Shown here one piece after another: positions 56,001-61,879 of a stretch of 64,000 nt of DNA (position 1 is its first letter; each line of letters begins with the position of its first letter). The DNA is taken from IMG/VR virus record IMGVR_UViG_3300045933_000229, positions 1 to 64,000 of that record, one strand, 5' to 3'. Both the position numbers and the translations under genes were made by a program. A model generated the notes under the pieces. The model ran no database searches. It was not told the DNA's origin and worked only from the letters and a program-made list of their open reading frames with translations. This stretch comes from a virus.

Positions 56001-57950
56001 TACGACGCGAGCCGCGAGTTCAAGTCGGAGTTGAACGACATCTGGACGAGGGCGGGCGGCGATCAGAACACGATCGGGCTGCGCCGCTTCACCGCCAACC
56101 TGGTGCAGTCGCCCAAGCGCAGCGACATCGTGTGGAACGCGCCCGACGGCAAGCGCTACGTGTTCCGGTTCGAGGACGGGGAGACGGTGGGCGAGTCGCT
56201 CCTCGGGAAGAACCGCGAGTACCACGACACGCTGGGCCTCAAGATCATGGACTACCTCACGCGCAAGTTCTCGCGCGCGGTGACCCAGTGGATCCCGGCG
56301 TTCGGACCGATCAACGCCATGCGCGACGTGCAGGAGAAGGCGATCCTGATCCGCTCGCGCGACGTGAAGGACGCGAACGGGAAGGCGGTCGATCCGAACC
56401 AGCTGTTCAAGAAGACGTGGGCATACGCGATCAGCCCCGACACGTGGCGGGCGGCGAAGCAGCTGGCGTTCGGCGCCTCGAAGCGCGCGCAGGAGAACAC
56501 GGCGATCGGCCGCTACTCGAACGAGCTCATCAACGAGGGCGGCGTCTCGACGTGGGGCGAGATCACCAGGAAGGGCCTCGCCTCGATCGAGGAGGCGATC
56601 AAGCAGGAAGCGGCGCGCGCGGGGCTGGCGGGCGGCGCGACGAACTCGCTGCAGAAGGTGCAGGACTTCGTGCGCAACTACAACCTGATGTTCGAGGTGG
56701 TGTCGGCGCTGTCGGTGAACGCGGCGATGCGCGACCTCAACGTGGCGCCGAAGGACGCGGCGTTCCAGACGCTCGACCTGATGAACTTCCAGAACGTCGG
56801 CGCGCGCAGCGGCTGGCTGCGGGCCGCGTTCGCGTTCTTCAACCCGGCGGCGCAGTCGGGCTACAACCTCTACCGGCAGATCGTGAAGTCGCCGCGAGGG
56901 CGCCGGGACTTCTTCGGCCTCCTCGCGTTCTCGTTCTTCCTGCAGGGCATCCTGCGGATGCTGGCCGACGATGACGAGGATCTCGGCAACGAACTCGACC
57001 AGCGCGGGACGTGGGAGACGGACCGCAACATCCCGGTGAACCTGCTGGGCGTGCCGCTCAAGATCCCGGTCGGCTTCGGCGCGCCGCAGTTCGCTTGGTC
57101 GATCATGAACAGCGGGTATCGCTGGCTCTCGGGCCGCTACGACACCGCCGACGCCGTCGTGCAGGGCGGCATCTCGACGCTCAAGTCGTTCAACCCGATC
57201 CCGATCAGCGAGGTCGGCCCGACGAAGCAGCCGATCAACTTCCTGTTGAAGACGTTCACGCCCACGGTGTTCCGCCCGGCGCTCGACTTCGTCACCGACT
57301 CCGACGCGTGGGGCGGGAAGCTAACCGCCTACTACCCGGACAAGACGAAATTCAGGAGCGAGCAGGGGCGCCCGACGACCTCGGTGTTCTACAAGGATCT
57401 CGCCGAGGGGCTGCAGGGCCTCGGCCTCGACCTCTACCCCGAGCAGGTGAAGGCGATCTCCGAGGCGGTGGCGTGGGGGCCGTACGGCTATCTGCTGCAG
57501 GGCGTCGCCGACTCGAACAAGGAGAACGAGGGGCGCCGTCTCAACCCGATGGACAGGCTGCCTGCGTCGGCCTTCCTCAAGTTCATGGGTGTGTCGCGGT
57601 TCGTCGGCGGCGAAAGCCGCTACCTCGAAGCCCGCTACTATGAGAACTACGACCGGGCGCTCGATGACCTGCGCGAGTTCAACCGCGCGAAGGCCGACGG
57701 ACGCGAGGCGAAGTGGCGCAGCGAGAACCCCGAGCGGATGCGCCGGGTCGAGGGCCTGCAGAAGCAGGAGCGCGTGATGCGCGGGCTGTCGAAGGACTTC
57801 AACACCGCCGTTCGTGACCTGCAGAACGAGAAGATCAACGTCGAGCAGGCGCGGCCGGTGCTGGAGCGGATCCAGAACCAGCGCGAGGCGGCGATGCGGG
57901 AGTTCCTGCGCAACCTCAAGGTGTGGGACGAGGAGGAGGGCGACGAATGA
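50004..57950 (+). CDS. Giant polyvalent internal virion protein (2,648 aa)
   Basis: The largest gene. The N-terminus (DTSRRILENPDGSFSTERTI, LLIPTILNG) is a domain seen in phage ejected proteins. Hydrophobic segments occur at about 290-345 and 410-510, then a Pro/Ala linker (about 510-555), a coiled-coil to 830, and a zincin-like site HEISH at 996-1000. An Ala/Gly/Pro linker (about 1093-1300) carries two nested ORFs. A second HELFH motif is at 1469-1473. Near 2090-2290 a segment with PAFGPINAMRDVQEKAILIR, then FFNPAAQSGYNLYRQI resembles large-polyvalent-protein-associated domains; the end is charged helices. It is probably ejected with DNA to form a conduit or act on the host. Confidence 0.8.
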   Translation: MAEIDTSRRILENPDGSFSTERTITIESDGKHLLIPTILNGAQLQPQDAIEAWRIGANPEVGAFDSAEEAERAAVARSAQIGQVRSPDRRPQSVGGMLEQVANVAPRRTQQQAATTLMPWAEVEARPEFQNLSAHGKRLAKTQYLAEAERVAGLLYKKDKDKSEFVQGVLSVVPEFKDPTRTVGDWLNDLNLSIQSGVAAVTGSVGEVGRMIGVGGEGFEGDPTSLGNLFNPDAQEALRKTWQTQKSAASQDFQKFKAEREAAARAEGGGEVGAGKAVLGAYAKRPSEALLSLAEQVPVIGSFIGPGGLARGAAVLPRARAALAGLESGAMTAEQAAAAIVAAERAGVTAGRLTTGTLGATLESADAKQTFIERMTSLGDDVWQADPEFQQAVAAGQDPKAVKKRLAEERSGWATGIGAVLGVFDGISGFERLFIGPAVAGIRRRLLSGAAEPLVESLQGINPLAVANLQAQGMDPKIAFTQGFGPAVAESLVVAGPFGVAAAAFPGAPVVPTEGGPPAPPPGAAPAAGPAAPPPGAPPTAPAEGAPATVGPIPSAMSRAAEARQAAQAEIAEADRVRGDGNSTPQEVAAAEAARTSAEGRIAELDRFEQAWNNVEVIREVQRDIGRDEARIAEINADQRADPDSAAREIAALEGRIERNRQLQEVNALDENELQAYIDSRNKSLAAASGERGLGITVDRGRLTNEIGHAQRLLEERAEIPTPAEVEFAQRAPTVFTTDAAGVPNWPSTAEIERLPFIDAMNLQRDRALSLINLVRGNKQFTRSQRATAIGQARSNWEAMNRIAEAWNLSDEELQARYDDLVQSLGAGFRGATTLNQGHFLELAGVIASQAARKGTPMTWRQAQLEAQKTIAAIYVPPTVIGPGGITGGPKAPAGDTNQTRFYDDDPIVSGGRVLGRTPSDAEKKLWDNAIKALAKLGFNKSMLDALGLRIATSEYALGLYLPSSNDARNPNISYTLSVSWGLNNGTQEQQWTAIHEISHALADSQRNGTDIAEVDPRFLPTGEFRAELAAAYQNGNGPLQKLHYPLSPTWNYGPDAIAAELWAQANSYYFLDRNLLKQHAPKTFAFVESFHANNAGNQFTTRLQVAAAVRGHFSGVPVAAPPPAGQAPAGGAGPAAPGAGPGPTGPPAAPAGTPSGQPRQVGRGEVLADIGTAIGSRSRAEQLRIIDDAINAVQAEIAGQPGAVAPVVQGAVGGGAAPVAAAVQGEPRAEAAAGEAGAARERRAEAETPRALARPVRPAAERGRRLGRAGDQDQAGGLAEPQAAGAGAGVETPQAARKLTRAQRRIADEIVRLEDLEANILNEMSQINEVQEEITDEAQAEEIENILRQLGEALAQVRNDKNQFRSDLADVNRMRERVPNPTTAVRLQEIIGRILGIDPKDLARRVPAIEFATTGDIDPRNKTLTLRGGVVAGGADPSVLAFYLPNSNRVVFFVDNIRKGEEASVILHELFHKRARQLLGTETMNRLKREALRWKDAPVGSIERSIYDKAMPQIMAGIEQLPKDQQRAAFQEELLPYFITEAVRQGVRPDPKAMKAPTAEGWLTRIKAAFEQAVAKVMGRKPDPAQFGVKELMAAAWGAAQLERGSLQYELMARGQPVSGPIHGEAAAAGALMSSPIFERRLAQLKQRVDLFVPELRDAQERKVYSRRAANAQPLNDTQIQAVRAAPAAQVQQAATAPPAVGPAQPQKSIVERFKPSEARPIRNKEDLDNFMRTGNRPTIEWMEQTRDRTIENYVDHQRPFLAWLKRHVLPMAAWAKLKLVPGRLKARSDAYQRELLAPIERKVAAFSKQLGIPYDQAALDAGWLPTLQHIKEANAALRKKLVDRLVAGEPGAAENLALFDRTQRGALKPGEQAAPMAGGLTDADAAMQLQHLAARYTPEQMTTLQGIADDIVGAFATLKNDAVQSGQISRDALKNFPKFQRYVALTGPNQGVWDDQVSDGFGSYIAENRLREREGRTTSVSENALEALAERVGRVSAYDASREFKSELNDIWTRAGGDQNTIGLRRFTANLVQSPKRSDIVWNAPDGKRYVFRFEDGETVGESLLGKNREYHDTLGLKIMDYLTRKFSRAVTQWIPAFGPINAMRDVQEKAILIRSRDVKDANGKAVDPNQLFKKTWAYAISPDTWRAAKQLAFGASKRAQENTAIGRYSNELINEGGVSTWGEITRKGLASIEEAIKQEAARAGLAGGATNSLQKVQDFVRNYNLMFEVVSALSVNAAMRDLNVAPKDAAFQTLDLMNFQNVGARSGWLRAAFAFFNPAAQSGYNLYRQIVKSPRGRRDFFGLLAFSFFLQGILRMLADDDEDLGNELDQRGTWETDRNIPVNLLGVPLKIPVGFGAPQFAWSIMNSGYRWLSGRYDTADAVVQGGISTLKSFNPIPISEVGPTKQPINFLLKTFTPTVFRPALDFVTDSDAWGGKLTAYYPDKTKFRSEQGRPTTSVFYKDLAEGLQGLGLDLYPEQVKAISEAVAWGPYGYLLQGVADSNKENEGRRLNPMDRLPASAFLKFMGVSRFVGGESRYLEARYYENYDRALDDLREFNRAKADGREAKWRSENPERMRRVEGLQKQERVMRGLSKDFNTAVRDLQNEKINVEQARPVLERIQNQREAAMREFLRNLKVWDEEEGDE
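53281..53508 (+). CDS. Nested ORF A inside the giant gene, other frame (76 aa)
   Basis: ATG at 53281 has GGAG seven bases upstream; TAG ends the frame at 53508. In this frame only 11 of 76 codons end in A or T, whereas the overlapping giant-gene frame has about 48 of 76, the reverse of the rest of that gene. The switch coincides with the ATG. The product begins MPTMPEINSLPDFKLLQRYE and continues TFPGFRLPPLLQPDRLPLEV, protein-like and amphipathic, while the host frame there is an Ala/Gly/Pro linker. It is probably an overprinted gene. The SLPxFKxL motif recurs in nested ORF B. Confidence 0.65.
   Translation, partial: PTMPEINSLPDFKLLQRYEATFPGFRLPPLLQPDRLPLEVRDQLRLALALDRPDLQLHQQGLQADSLAKSGEVKF
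53569..53904 (+). CDS. Nested ORF B inside the giant gene, other frame (111 aa)
   Basis: The same alternative frame reopens at ATG 53569 (GAGGA nine bases upstream) and ends with TGA at 53904. Only 8 of 111 codons end in A or T, a bias as strong as any gene in the window, while the giant frame is low-complexity Ala/Gly/Arg there. It reads NPVLSLPSFKALSVEERLQS followed by LQQFRANLAPKPRLAKPV, then Pro/Lys/Ala-rich segments and a basic end. It is probably a basic, partly helical protein. Between A and B (53509-53568) the giant frame regains normal codon bias. Confidence 0.68.
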   Translation: MPSTPSKLKSPVNPVLSLPSFKALSVEERLQSLQQFRANLAPKPRLAKPVQPASAAPKLKRPAPLRDQFDLPRSAAAGLAAQATRIKQAASPSLKRPEPVPVLKPLKPRGN

Positions 57951-58387
57951 TCTACCGGGTGAGCAAGTCCACGCCGCGCTTCTGCGTCGGCCTCAACATC
58001 AACGGCTGCGGCGGCGAGCCGCTCACCGCGGGCGACTTCTTCATCATCGTGCGCCGCCTCGGGCCGGGCGTGCTGATCCGCGAGCCGGGTGTCTGGGACG
58101 AGGGCTGCGGGCGGTTCAGCCCGGCGCGCCAAGTCAGCTGGTCGCGGCTGCCGAACCGGCGCATCAAGTACCCGGCCTTCGAGGTGAACGCGTCCGGGCA
58201 GGTCTGCTTCCTGTGGGACAACAAGATCCTGTGCGGTGAGCCGGGCCGCTGGTGCGGTCAGATTTACCACTGCAACAACCATATCGCGACGGTCGAGTTC
58301 GAGGTGGGCGACCGGGCGTTCGTGAAGAACGGTGTGTCGGTGGCGGCGAGCGGCTGCACGCCAGCGCGCTCCTGCCCAACCTGCTGA
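57947..58387 (+). CDS. Hypothetical structural-module protein (146 aa)
   Basis: ATGA overlap with the giant gene and a strong GGAGGAGGG ribosome site. The product is beta-rich with ten cysteines: RVSKSTPRFCVGLNINGCGG, FFIIVRRLGPGVLIREPGVW, AFEVNASGQVCFLWDNKILC, then RWCGQIYHCNNHIATVEFEV and SGCTPARSCPTC at the end. It may be a small secreted or virion-surface beta-barrel with disulfides. No family is recognised. Cys-rich ends resemble the small proteins near the fibre cluster. Confidence 0.62.
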   Translation: MIYRVSKSTPRFCVGLNINGCGGEPLTAGDFFIIVRRLGPGVLIREPGVWDEGCGRFSPARQVSWSRLPNRRIKYPAFEVNASGQVCFLWDNKILCGEPGRWCGQIYHCNNHIATVEFEVGDRAFVKNGVSVAASGCTPARSCPTC

Positions 58388-58397
58388 GGAGACGACG

Positions 58398-59027
58398 ATG
58401 TACGCGTACAAGGGATTGCAGTGCTGGAAGTCGCGGCTCCTCGCGCCGCTCGAACCGGCCGACACCACGGTCATGATCGGCGCGCTCGACCTCGGCACGA
58501 TCGGCGCGCTGCTGCAGAACGGCTCGCACACCTACCTCGTGATCTCGGCGCCCGGCCTCGGCTGCGAGGTGGTGCGGGCGTCCTTCGCCTACGGCGTGCT
58601 GAATCTGGAGCGCGGGCAGGACGGCACGGTGGCGCGGCCGTGGCCGATGAACAGCTGCATCGAGTGGCAGATGGTCGGCGCCGCGGTCAGCGCGCTCGCG
58701 TTCCAAGCCGCCTGCTGCCCGGCCGAGTGCATCGCGCCCTCGATCAGCGGCGGCGCGACATTCCCGGACGGCGTGGCGGGCGTCGCCTACTCGCACACGG
58801 TCGAGCTCTCCGGCACGCCGCCGATCACGATCAACTCCATCTCTGTCCCGTCGTGGATGGAGGCGACGCTCGACGCTGGCGTCATCCGCTTCACCGGCAC
58901 CCCGCCGGCGGCGGGCGCCTACATGGTGGACTTCTCGCTCAAGGGCTGCGGGATGATCGTCGATGGCCTGCACGCCTGCATCTACGTCACCGCCAGCGAG
59001 GCGGCCGAAAGCGAAACGCCAACCTAG
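58398..59027 (+). CDS. Virion protein with Ig-like domain (209 aa)
   Basis: ATG at 58398 with GAGGAG upstream. The N-terminal half (MYAYKGLQCWKSRLLAPLEP, HTYLVISAPGLGCEVVRASF) resembles small phage tail proteins. The C-terminal half has PSISGGATFPDGVAGVAYSH followed by TVELSGTPPITINSISVPSW and RFTGTPPAAGAYMVDFSL, the putative Ig (He_PIG-like) pattern seen in surface-binding proteins. It is probably displayed on the virion and may bind carbohydrate. Eight cysteines are present. Confidence 0.66.
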   Translation: MYAYKGLQCWKSRLLAPLEPADTTVMIGALDLGTIGALLQNGSHTYLVISAPGLGCEVVRASFAYGVLNLERGQDGTVARPWPMNSCIEWQMVGAAVSALAFQAACCPAECIAPSISGGATFPDGVAGVAYSHTVELSGTPPITINSISVPSWMEATLDAGVIRFTGTPPAAGAYMVDFSLKGCGMIVDGLHACIYVTASEAAESETPT

Positions 59028-59036
59028 GAGGACAGC

Positions 59037-59234
59037 ATGGAGACGCTCGCATCCCTCGTTGTAGCGATGATCGCCGGAGGCGTCATCGTGATCGGCGCCA
59101 CGGTCACCGGCAACCAGAAGGAGCTCTGCGACCGGATGGGCGGGAAGTACACGCCGCAGGCGGCTCCGGGCGACATCTGCCCGGGCGGCAAGTGGTCGGC
59201 GCTGGTCGGCGTGCGCCCCACCCCGTCGAAGTGA
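59037..59234 (+). CDS. Small membrane-anchored protein (65 aa)
   Basis: AGGAGG before ATG. Residues 5-25 (ASLVVAMIAGGVIVIGATVT) form a membrane helix; the outer part has two cysteines (ELCDRMGGKYTPQAAPGDIC) and a short tail. The stop overlaps the next GTG. Along with the lipobox-like next gene it recalls a spanin-type pair in layout (inner-membrane anchor then lipoprotein), but the periplasmic parts are very short for that. The function is unknown. Confidence 0.58.
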   Translation: METLASLVVAMIAGGVIVIGATVTGNQKELCDRMGGKYTPQAAPGDICPGGKWSALVGVRPTPSK

Positions 59235-59383
59235 AGTGGATCGTCGCGGCCGTCGTCGTCTCGTTCGTCATCGCCTGCGCGCGGGTGATCGTGAACGTCG
59301 GCGGCCGTGACGCGAGGCAGGACGTGTCGGTCGAGGTCGAGGACGTCCTGACCCGGAAGGACTCCAAGAAGGCCGACCGCTGA
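59231..59383 (+). CDS. Lipobox-like small protein (50 aa)
   Basis: GTG in a GTGA overlap. The product opens with K-W and a hydrophobic stretch, MKWIVAAVVVSFVIAC, ending in a possible lipobox (V-I-A-C, Cys16), then a charged tail (RVIVNVGGRDARQDVSVEVE, DVLTRKDSKKADR). If processed it would be an outer-membrane lipoprotein of 35 residues. It might be an o-spanin-like partner of the preceding gene, or a simple membrane peptide. Sequence alone cannot decide. Confidence 0.52.
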   Translation: MKWIVAAVVVSFVIACARVIVNVGGRDARQDVSVEVEDVLTRKDSKKADR

Positions 59384-60135
59384 TCGACCTCATCATCCCG
59401 CTGGGGAAGGGGTCGTTCTTCAGGAACGCTGAGCTCCGCCTCAGCCTGGCGTCGATGACCCGGCACCTGTCGGGATTCCGTCACGTCACTGTCGTCGGCG
59501 AGGATCCGGGGTTCAGCGTTGAGGTCTTTCCCCAGACCTCCCATCTCCCCTGCCGCGACATCTACGGCCCGAAAGCGGCGCGCATCGCCCACAAGTTCAT
59601 GGTGGCGATGAACCGGACCGACGCCGATCGCATCGTCCTGTGGAACGACGACTACATCGTCCTCAAGCCCTACGACGTGAGCTCGCTCGGGCCGCACCAC
59701 CGGGGGATCCTCGCGGAACGGGTGCGCCCGAAGAAGCGGGCGCCAGACGCCTACCAGCGGATGATGCTCGCGACCGGGCAGGCGCTACGGGCGGCAGGGC
59801 ACACCGAGTTCGACTACGACTCGCACTGGCCGATGCTCGTTGACCGGCGCGCGTTCATGTCGCTGACCGCCTGGTGGGAGCGGAGCAAGGCGCATCACAC
59901 CGGGCTGCTCGTCAAGAGCGTCTACGGCAACGTGATGAAGCTGGGCGGGGAGCGCGTCGGGGACGCGAAGGTCTACGGCCTCAAGCAGTTCAACGAGGTG
60001 CGCGACCGGCTGTGGATGGTGTCGCTGTCGGACACCGCCTCGGACGTCATCGCCGAAGTGGCGAAGGATTACCCTGCGGAAATGGAAACATTTCGATGGT
60101 CCGGTCGCACCGCGGCGGCGGTCGTGCGGCGATGA
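59380..60135 (+). CDS. Stealth/glycosyltransferase-like protein with CTG start
   Basis: The frame has no ATG/GTG/TTG before residue 26; its conserved-looking start, IDLIIPLGKGSFFRNAELRL, requires CTG at 59380, which overlaps the previous stop and has AGAAGG seven bases upstream. From ATG 59455 the first strand would be lost. The body includes VTVVGEDPGF, MNRTDADRIVLWNDDYIVLK (an acidic DD pair suggestive of metal/nucleotide-sugar binding) and FDYDSHWPMLVDRRAFM. This fits the glycosyl- or phosphosugar-transferase-like fold (Stealth type). It may modify virion or host glycans. A copy of the 19-bp dyad repeat lies inside at 59467. 251 residues. Confidence 0.62.
   Translation: MIDLIIPLGKGSFFRNAELRLSLASMTRHLSGFRHVTVVGEDPGFSVEVFPQTSHLPCRDIYGPKAARIAHKFMVAMNRTDADRIVLWNDDYIVLKPYDVSSLGPHHRGILAERVRPKKRAPDAYQRMMLATGQALRAAGHTEFDYDSHWPMLVDRRAFMSLTAWWERSKAHHTGLLVKSVYGNVMKLGGERVGDAKVYGLKQFNEVRDRLWMVSLSDTASDVIAEVAKDYPAEMETFRWSGRTAAAVVRR
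59467..59485. repeat. Dyad repeat copy CTGTCGGGATTCCGTCACG
   Basis: One of the best matches to the 19-bp dyad family is located inside the coding region of the glycosyltransferase-like gene, near its alternative start. It could be a chance match or a regulatory site within the gene. Confidence 0.45.
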
Positions 60136-60367
60136 TCGCGTCGAGGATCTGCGCCACGTTGCGCTCGTCCTCGGTGCCCCACGGCAGCGACCCCGCCTCG
60201 GCCACGCTGAGCTCCTTGTGGTCGGTGATCTCGGTGGCCCACGTCGTCTCCTCGTAGGGGTCTTCCCCGCTGACGGCGTCGAGCGCCACCTGCTCGGCGT
60301 CCCGCTCGGTGTCGCCGATCGCGAAGATCACCCAGCGCCGGTCGCACTCCACGCGCCACAGCCTCAT
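60047..60367 (-). CDS. Hypothetical protein (106 aa)
   Basis: Leftward, ATG at 60365-60367; its 3' end overlaps the converging gene by 89 bases. The first 50 residues look like a small alpha/beta domain: MRLWRVECDRRWVIFAIGDT, ERDAEQVALDAVSGEDPYEE, TTWATEITDHKELSVAEAGS. The C-terminal third is less ordered, with PPPRCDRTIEMFPF. The pattern WxVExDRRWVIFAxGDTERDAE recalls small conserved phage proteins without role. It is the last gene of the right leftward operon. Confidence 0.6.
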   Translation of the reverse strand: MRLWRVECDRRWVIFAIGDTERDAEQVALDAVSGEDPYEETTWATEITDHKELSVAEAGSLPWGTEDERNVAQILDAIIAARPPPRCDRTIEMFPFPQGNPSPLRR

Positions 60368-60759
60368 CGCCGCCGCTTCCTCCGCATGGTCCGCACGCGC
60401 ATCGCGTCGATCATCTGCTCCGGGGTGTCGAACACCGGCGCCGCCATGTCCAGCTTACGCCGATCGTAGGCGCGGAACCGCTCGTACGCCCGCATCAGCT
60501 GGTTCGGCTTCTCGATCTTCTCCAGCAGGATCAGCGCCCCGGCGCAGTGCTGGGCGTTCTTCTGCCGGGCGCAGGCGATCGGGTCCATGAACTCCTCGTC
60601 GCCCACCGCGCTGTAGTCGATCGTCTTGTGGCACTGGAAGCTGCCGTCCTGCTCGATCAGGGCGTTGAGGATCTCGGCTGCCCGCCCCGGCCGCAGGAAC
60701 GGCGGGATGTCCGTCCGGAACGGGCAGGACGGGCAGGGCGAGGTCATCGTCAGCTTCAC
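60364..60759 (-). CDS. Conserved cysteine/histidine phage protein (131 aa)
   Basis: GTG (60757-60759) in a GTGA overlap with GAGGG upstream; ATG four codons later is also possible. The chain opens KLTMTSPCPSCPFRTDIPPF and LRPGRAAEILNALIEQDGSF, then QCHKTIDYSAVGD and CARQKNAQHCAGALILLEKI. The C-P-x-C-P-F-R ... F-x-C-H-K-T pattern is a recurring phage signature, probably a metal site, with unknown function. The C-terminus is helical and basic (AMRVRTMRRKRRR). Confidence 0.66.
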   Translation of the reverse strand: MKLTMTSPCPSCPFRTDIPPFLRPGRAAEILNALIEQDGSFQCHKTIDYSAVGDEEFMDPIACARQKNAQHCAGALILLEKIEKPNQLMRAYERFRAYDRRKLDMAAPVFDTPEQMIDAMRVRTMRRKRRR

Positions 60760-61019
60760 TCGTCGCCCTCGTCGCCCGGCTGGAACGGCCGGTACGCCCA
60801 CAGGGGGCAGCTGTAGCCGGTGCACCCGGCCACCGCCTGCCGGTCGTACCCCACGCAGACGAGGCACGCCGCCTTGATCGCCGCCCGTGGGCTGGCTCGC
60901 CCAGCGAACGCGCGAGCGACGATCCCGCGCGAGAGGACCGGGGCAGCCTTCGTCACCTCGGCCACCCGGGCTGCACGCGCTGGCGGGTCAGCGGCTCGCT
61001 GGGTCGGTGGGCGCGCCAC
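60756..61019 (-). CDS. Conserved small cysteine protein (87 aa)
   Basis: GTG start three bases after the preceding stop. After an Ala/Arg N-terminus it has SPRAAIKAACLVCVGYDRQA followed by VAGCTGYSCPLWAYRPF. The S-P-R-x-A-I-K-A-x-C-x-x-C-x-G ... C-x-x-x-x-C-P-L-W-x-Y-R-P-F motif is widespread in phages as a small zinc-type protein of unknown role. Four Cys would bind one metal ion. The tail is acidic. Confidence 0.68.
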   Translation of the reverse strand: MARPPTQRAADPPARAARVAEVTKAAPVLSRGIVARAFAGRASPRAAIKAACLVCVGYDRQAVAGCTGYSCPLWAYRPFQPGDEGDE

Positions 61020-61022
61020 GGC

Positions 61023-61367
61023 TCACGCCTTGTAGGACATGGTGATCGACTTGAACGAGTCCTTCCACGCCCACTCGTCCATCACCAGCTGGGTGAATTC
61101 GTGTTCGGTCAGGGTCACCTCGGTCTGCACCTCCAGGTCGAGCATCCGCAGCGCCCGGTCGTAGTCCCCGGTGTGGTCGGGGGGTGTCGGGATCCGGACG
61201 ACGCCCTTCCAGACACCATCGACCACCTCCTCCATCGCCTTGGCGAGCGCCGCGCGAGCGGCCTCGGTGAAGTCGTGCATCGCCTGATCCACCTCCTTTT
61301 GGTGGACCTGGCGGTTGTAGGTCAGGATCTCGATCAGACGCTGCTTGTTGATGCGTACGTCTTGCAT
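61023..61367 (-). CDS. Hypothetical protein (114 aa)
   Basis: ATG at 61365-61367. The protein starts MQDVRINKQRLIEILTYNRQ, with a helix (VHQKEVDQAMHDFTEAARAA) and then a beta region (VRIPTPPDHTGDYDRALRML, DLEVQTEVTLTEHEFTQLVM), ending WAWKDSFKSITMSY. The segment PxDHTxDYDRAxxML with later LxExEFxxLVxDxWxWxxxF resembles a recurrent small phage protein of unknown function, one I have seen near early genes. Its own function cannot be named. Confidence 0.64.
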   Translation of the reverse strand: MQDVRINKQRLIEILTYNRQVHQKEVDQAMHDFTEAARAALAKAMEEVVDGVWKGVVRIPTPPDHTGDYDRALRMLDLEVQTEVTLTEHEFTQLVMDEWAWKDSFKSITMSYKA

Positions 61368-61370
61368 GGG

Positions 61371-61772
61371 TCACTCCTCGTGGTCGGGTCCGTTGTTCGT
61401 GGGTTCGGAGGCGGCTGCCTCCTCGTCCGCAAGTTCCTCTTTCAGCAGGGGGATCAGGTCGGCCGGGAACCTGAACCCGGCGGCGCCCAACTCCTCCAGC
61501 TTGGCGATGACGTCCTCGATGCTGCTCAACTCGAACGTCTCCCCGGCGGCGGGGTGGTCGATCCGCTCGCGCTTCGCCGTGTCGAGGTAGTCCATCTGCG
61601 CCCGGTACGCCACCATGAAGGCGTCGGTGCTGGCCTGCATGATGTTCGGCAGCTTCGGGACGTCGCCGACGACGCGGTTGCCCGCCACGTTGAGCGACCA
61701 GAATCCGCCAACGTGTTCATAGAGATAGATGTCGCAGCCGAAGTTCATGCTGCTCCAGCGGCAGTAGGCCAT
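61371..61772 (-). CDS. Hypothetical early-type protein (133 aa)
   Basis: First gene of the right leftward operon; ATG at 61770-61772 (MAYCRWSSMNFGCD) lies about 30 bases after the predicted start of transcription. The centre reads DIYLYEHVGGFWSLNVAGNR and VVGDVPKLPNIMQASTDAFM, and the second half is helical and acidic with a disordered end. The opening MAYCRWSSxxxxCDxYxYExxxGxWxxxVAxxRxV is recognisable as a small phage-protein family, function unknown. A frame starting at 61820 was rejected because it begins inside the promoter. Confidence 0.64.
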   Translation of the reverse strand: MAYCRWSSMNFGCDIYLYEHVGGFWSLNVAGNRVVGDVPKLPNIMQASTDAFMVAYRAQMDYLDTAKRERIDHPAAGETFELSSIEDVIAKLEELGAAGFRFPADLIPLLKEELADEEAAASEPTNNGPDHEE

Positions 61773-61811
61773 TGCAACCCCCAGACGAGTGCGCACCCTG
61801 CGCATGACACG

Positions 61812-61840
61812 ATCTTGCACCCTGCGACGCCCGGCGTCAA
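61812..61840 (-). promoter_or_regulatory. Leftward promoter, TTGACG-N17-CAAGAT
   Basis: On the minus strand TTGACG (61835-61840) and CAAGAT (61812-61817) are 17 bases apart. The predicted start near 61804 leaves a leader of about 32 bases to ATG 61772. The stretch CAAGATCGTGTCA is also found at 19156 and, with one change, at 2868. Confidence 0.65.
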
Positions 61841-61841
61841 C

Positions 61842-61858
61842 GTCGGACTCTTGACACC
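61842..61858. repeat. 17-bp block shared with the promoter at 15163
   Basis: GTCGGACTCTTGACACC is identical (reverse complement) to 15163-15179. In both places it ends in TTGACACC and forms the -35 box plus nine bases upstream. Conservation beyond the hexamer points to an activator site or another shared control element. Confidence 0.6.
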
Positions 61859-61879
61859 GTCGAAAACCCAGCGCACGAT
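61851..61879 (+). promoter_or_regulatory. Rightward promoter, TTGACA-N17-CACGAT
   Basis: TTGACA (61851-61856) and CACGAT (61874-61879) with a 17-base spacer, the same boxes as at 2863. It is back to back with the leftward promoter at 61840, so their -35 boxes lie ten bases apart. It should serve the genes from 62210 on. Confidence 0.65.

Noticed and set aside
53505-56225. 906-codon leftward frame opposite the giant gene
   Set aside because: Arg/Leu/Val-rich complement of a G/C-biased gene with no ribosome site; such frames are common opposite GC-rich genes.
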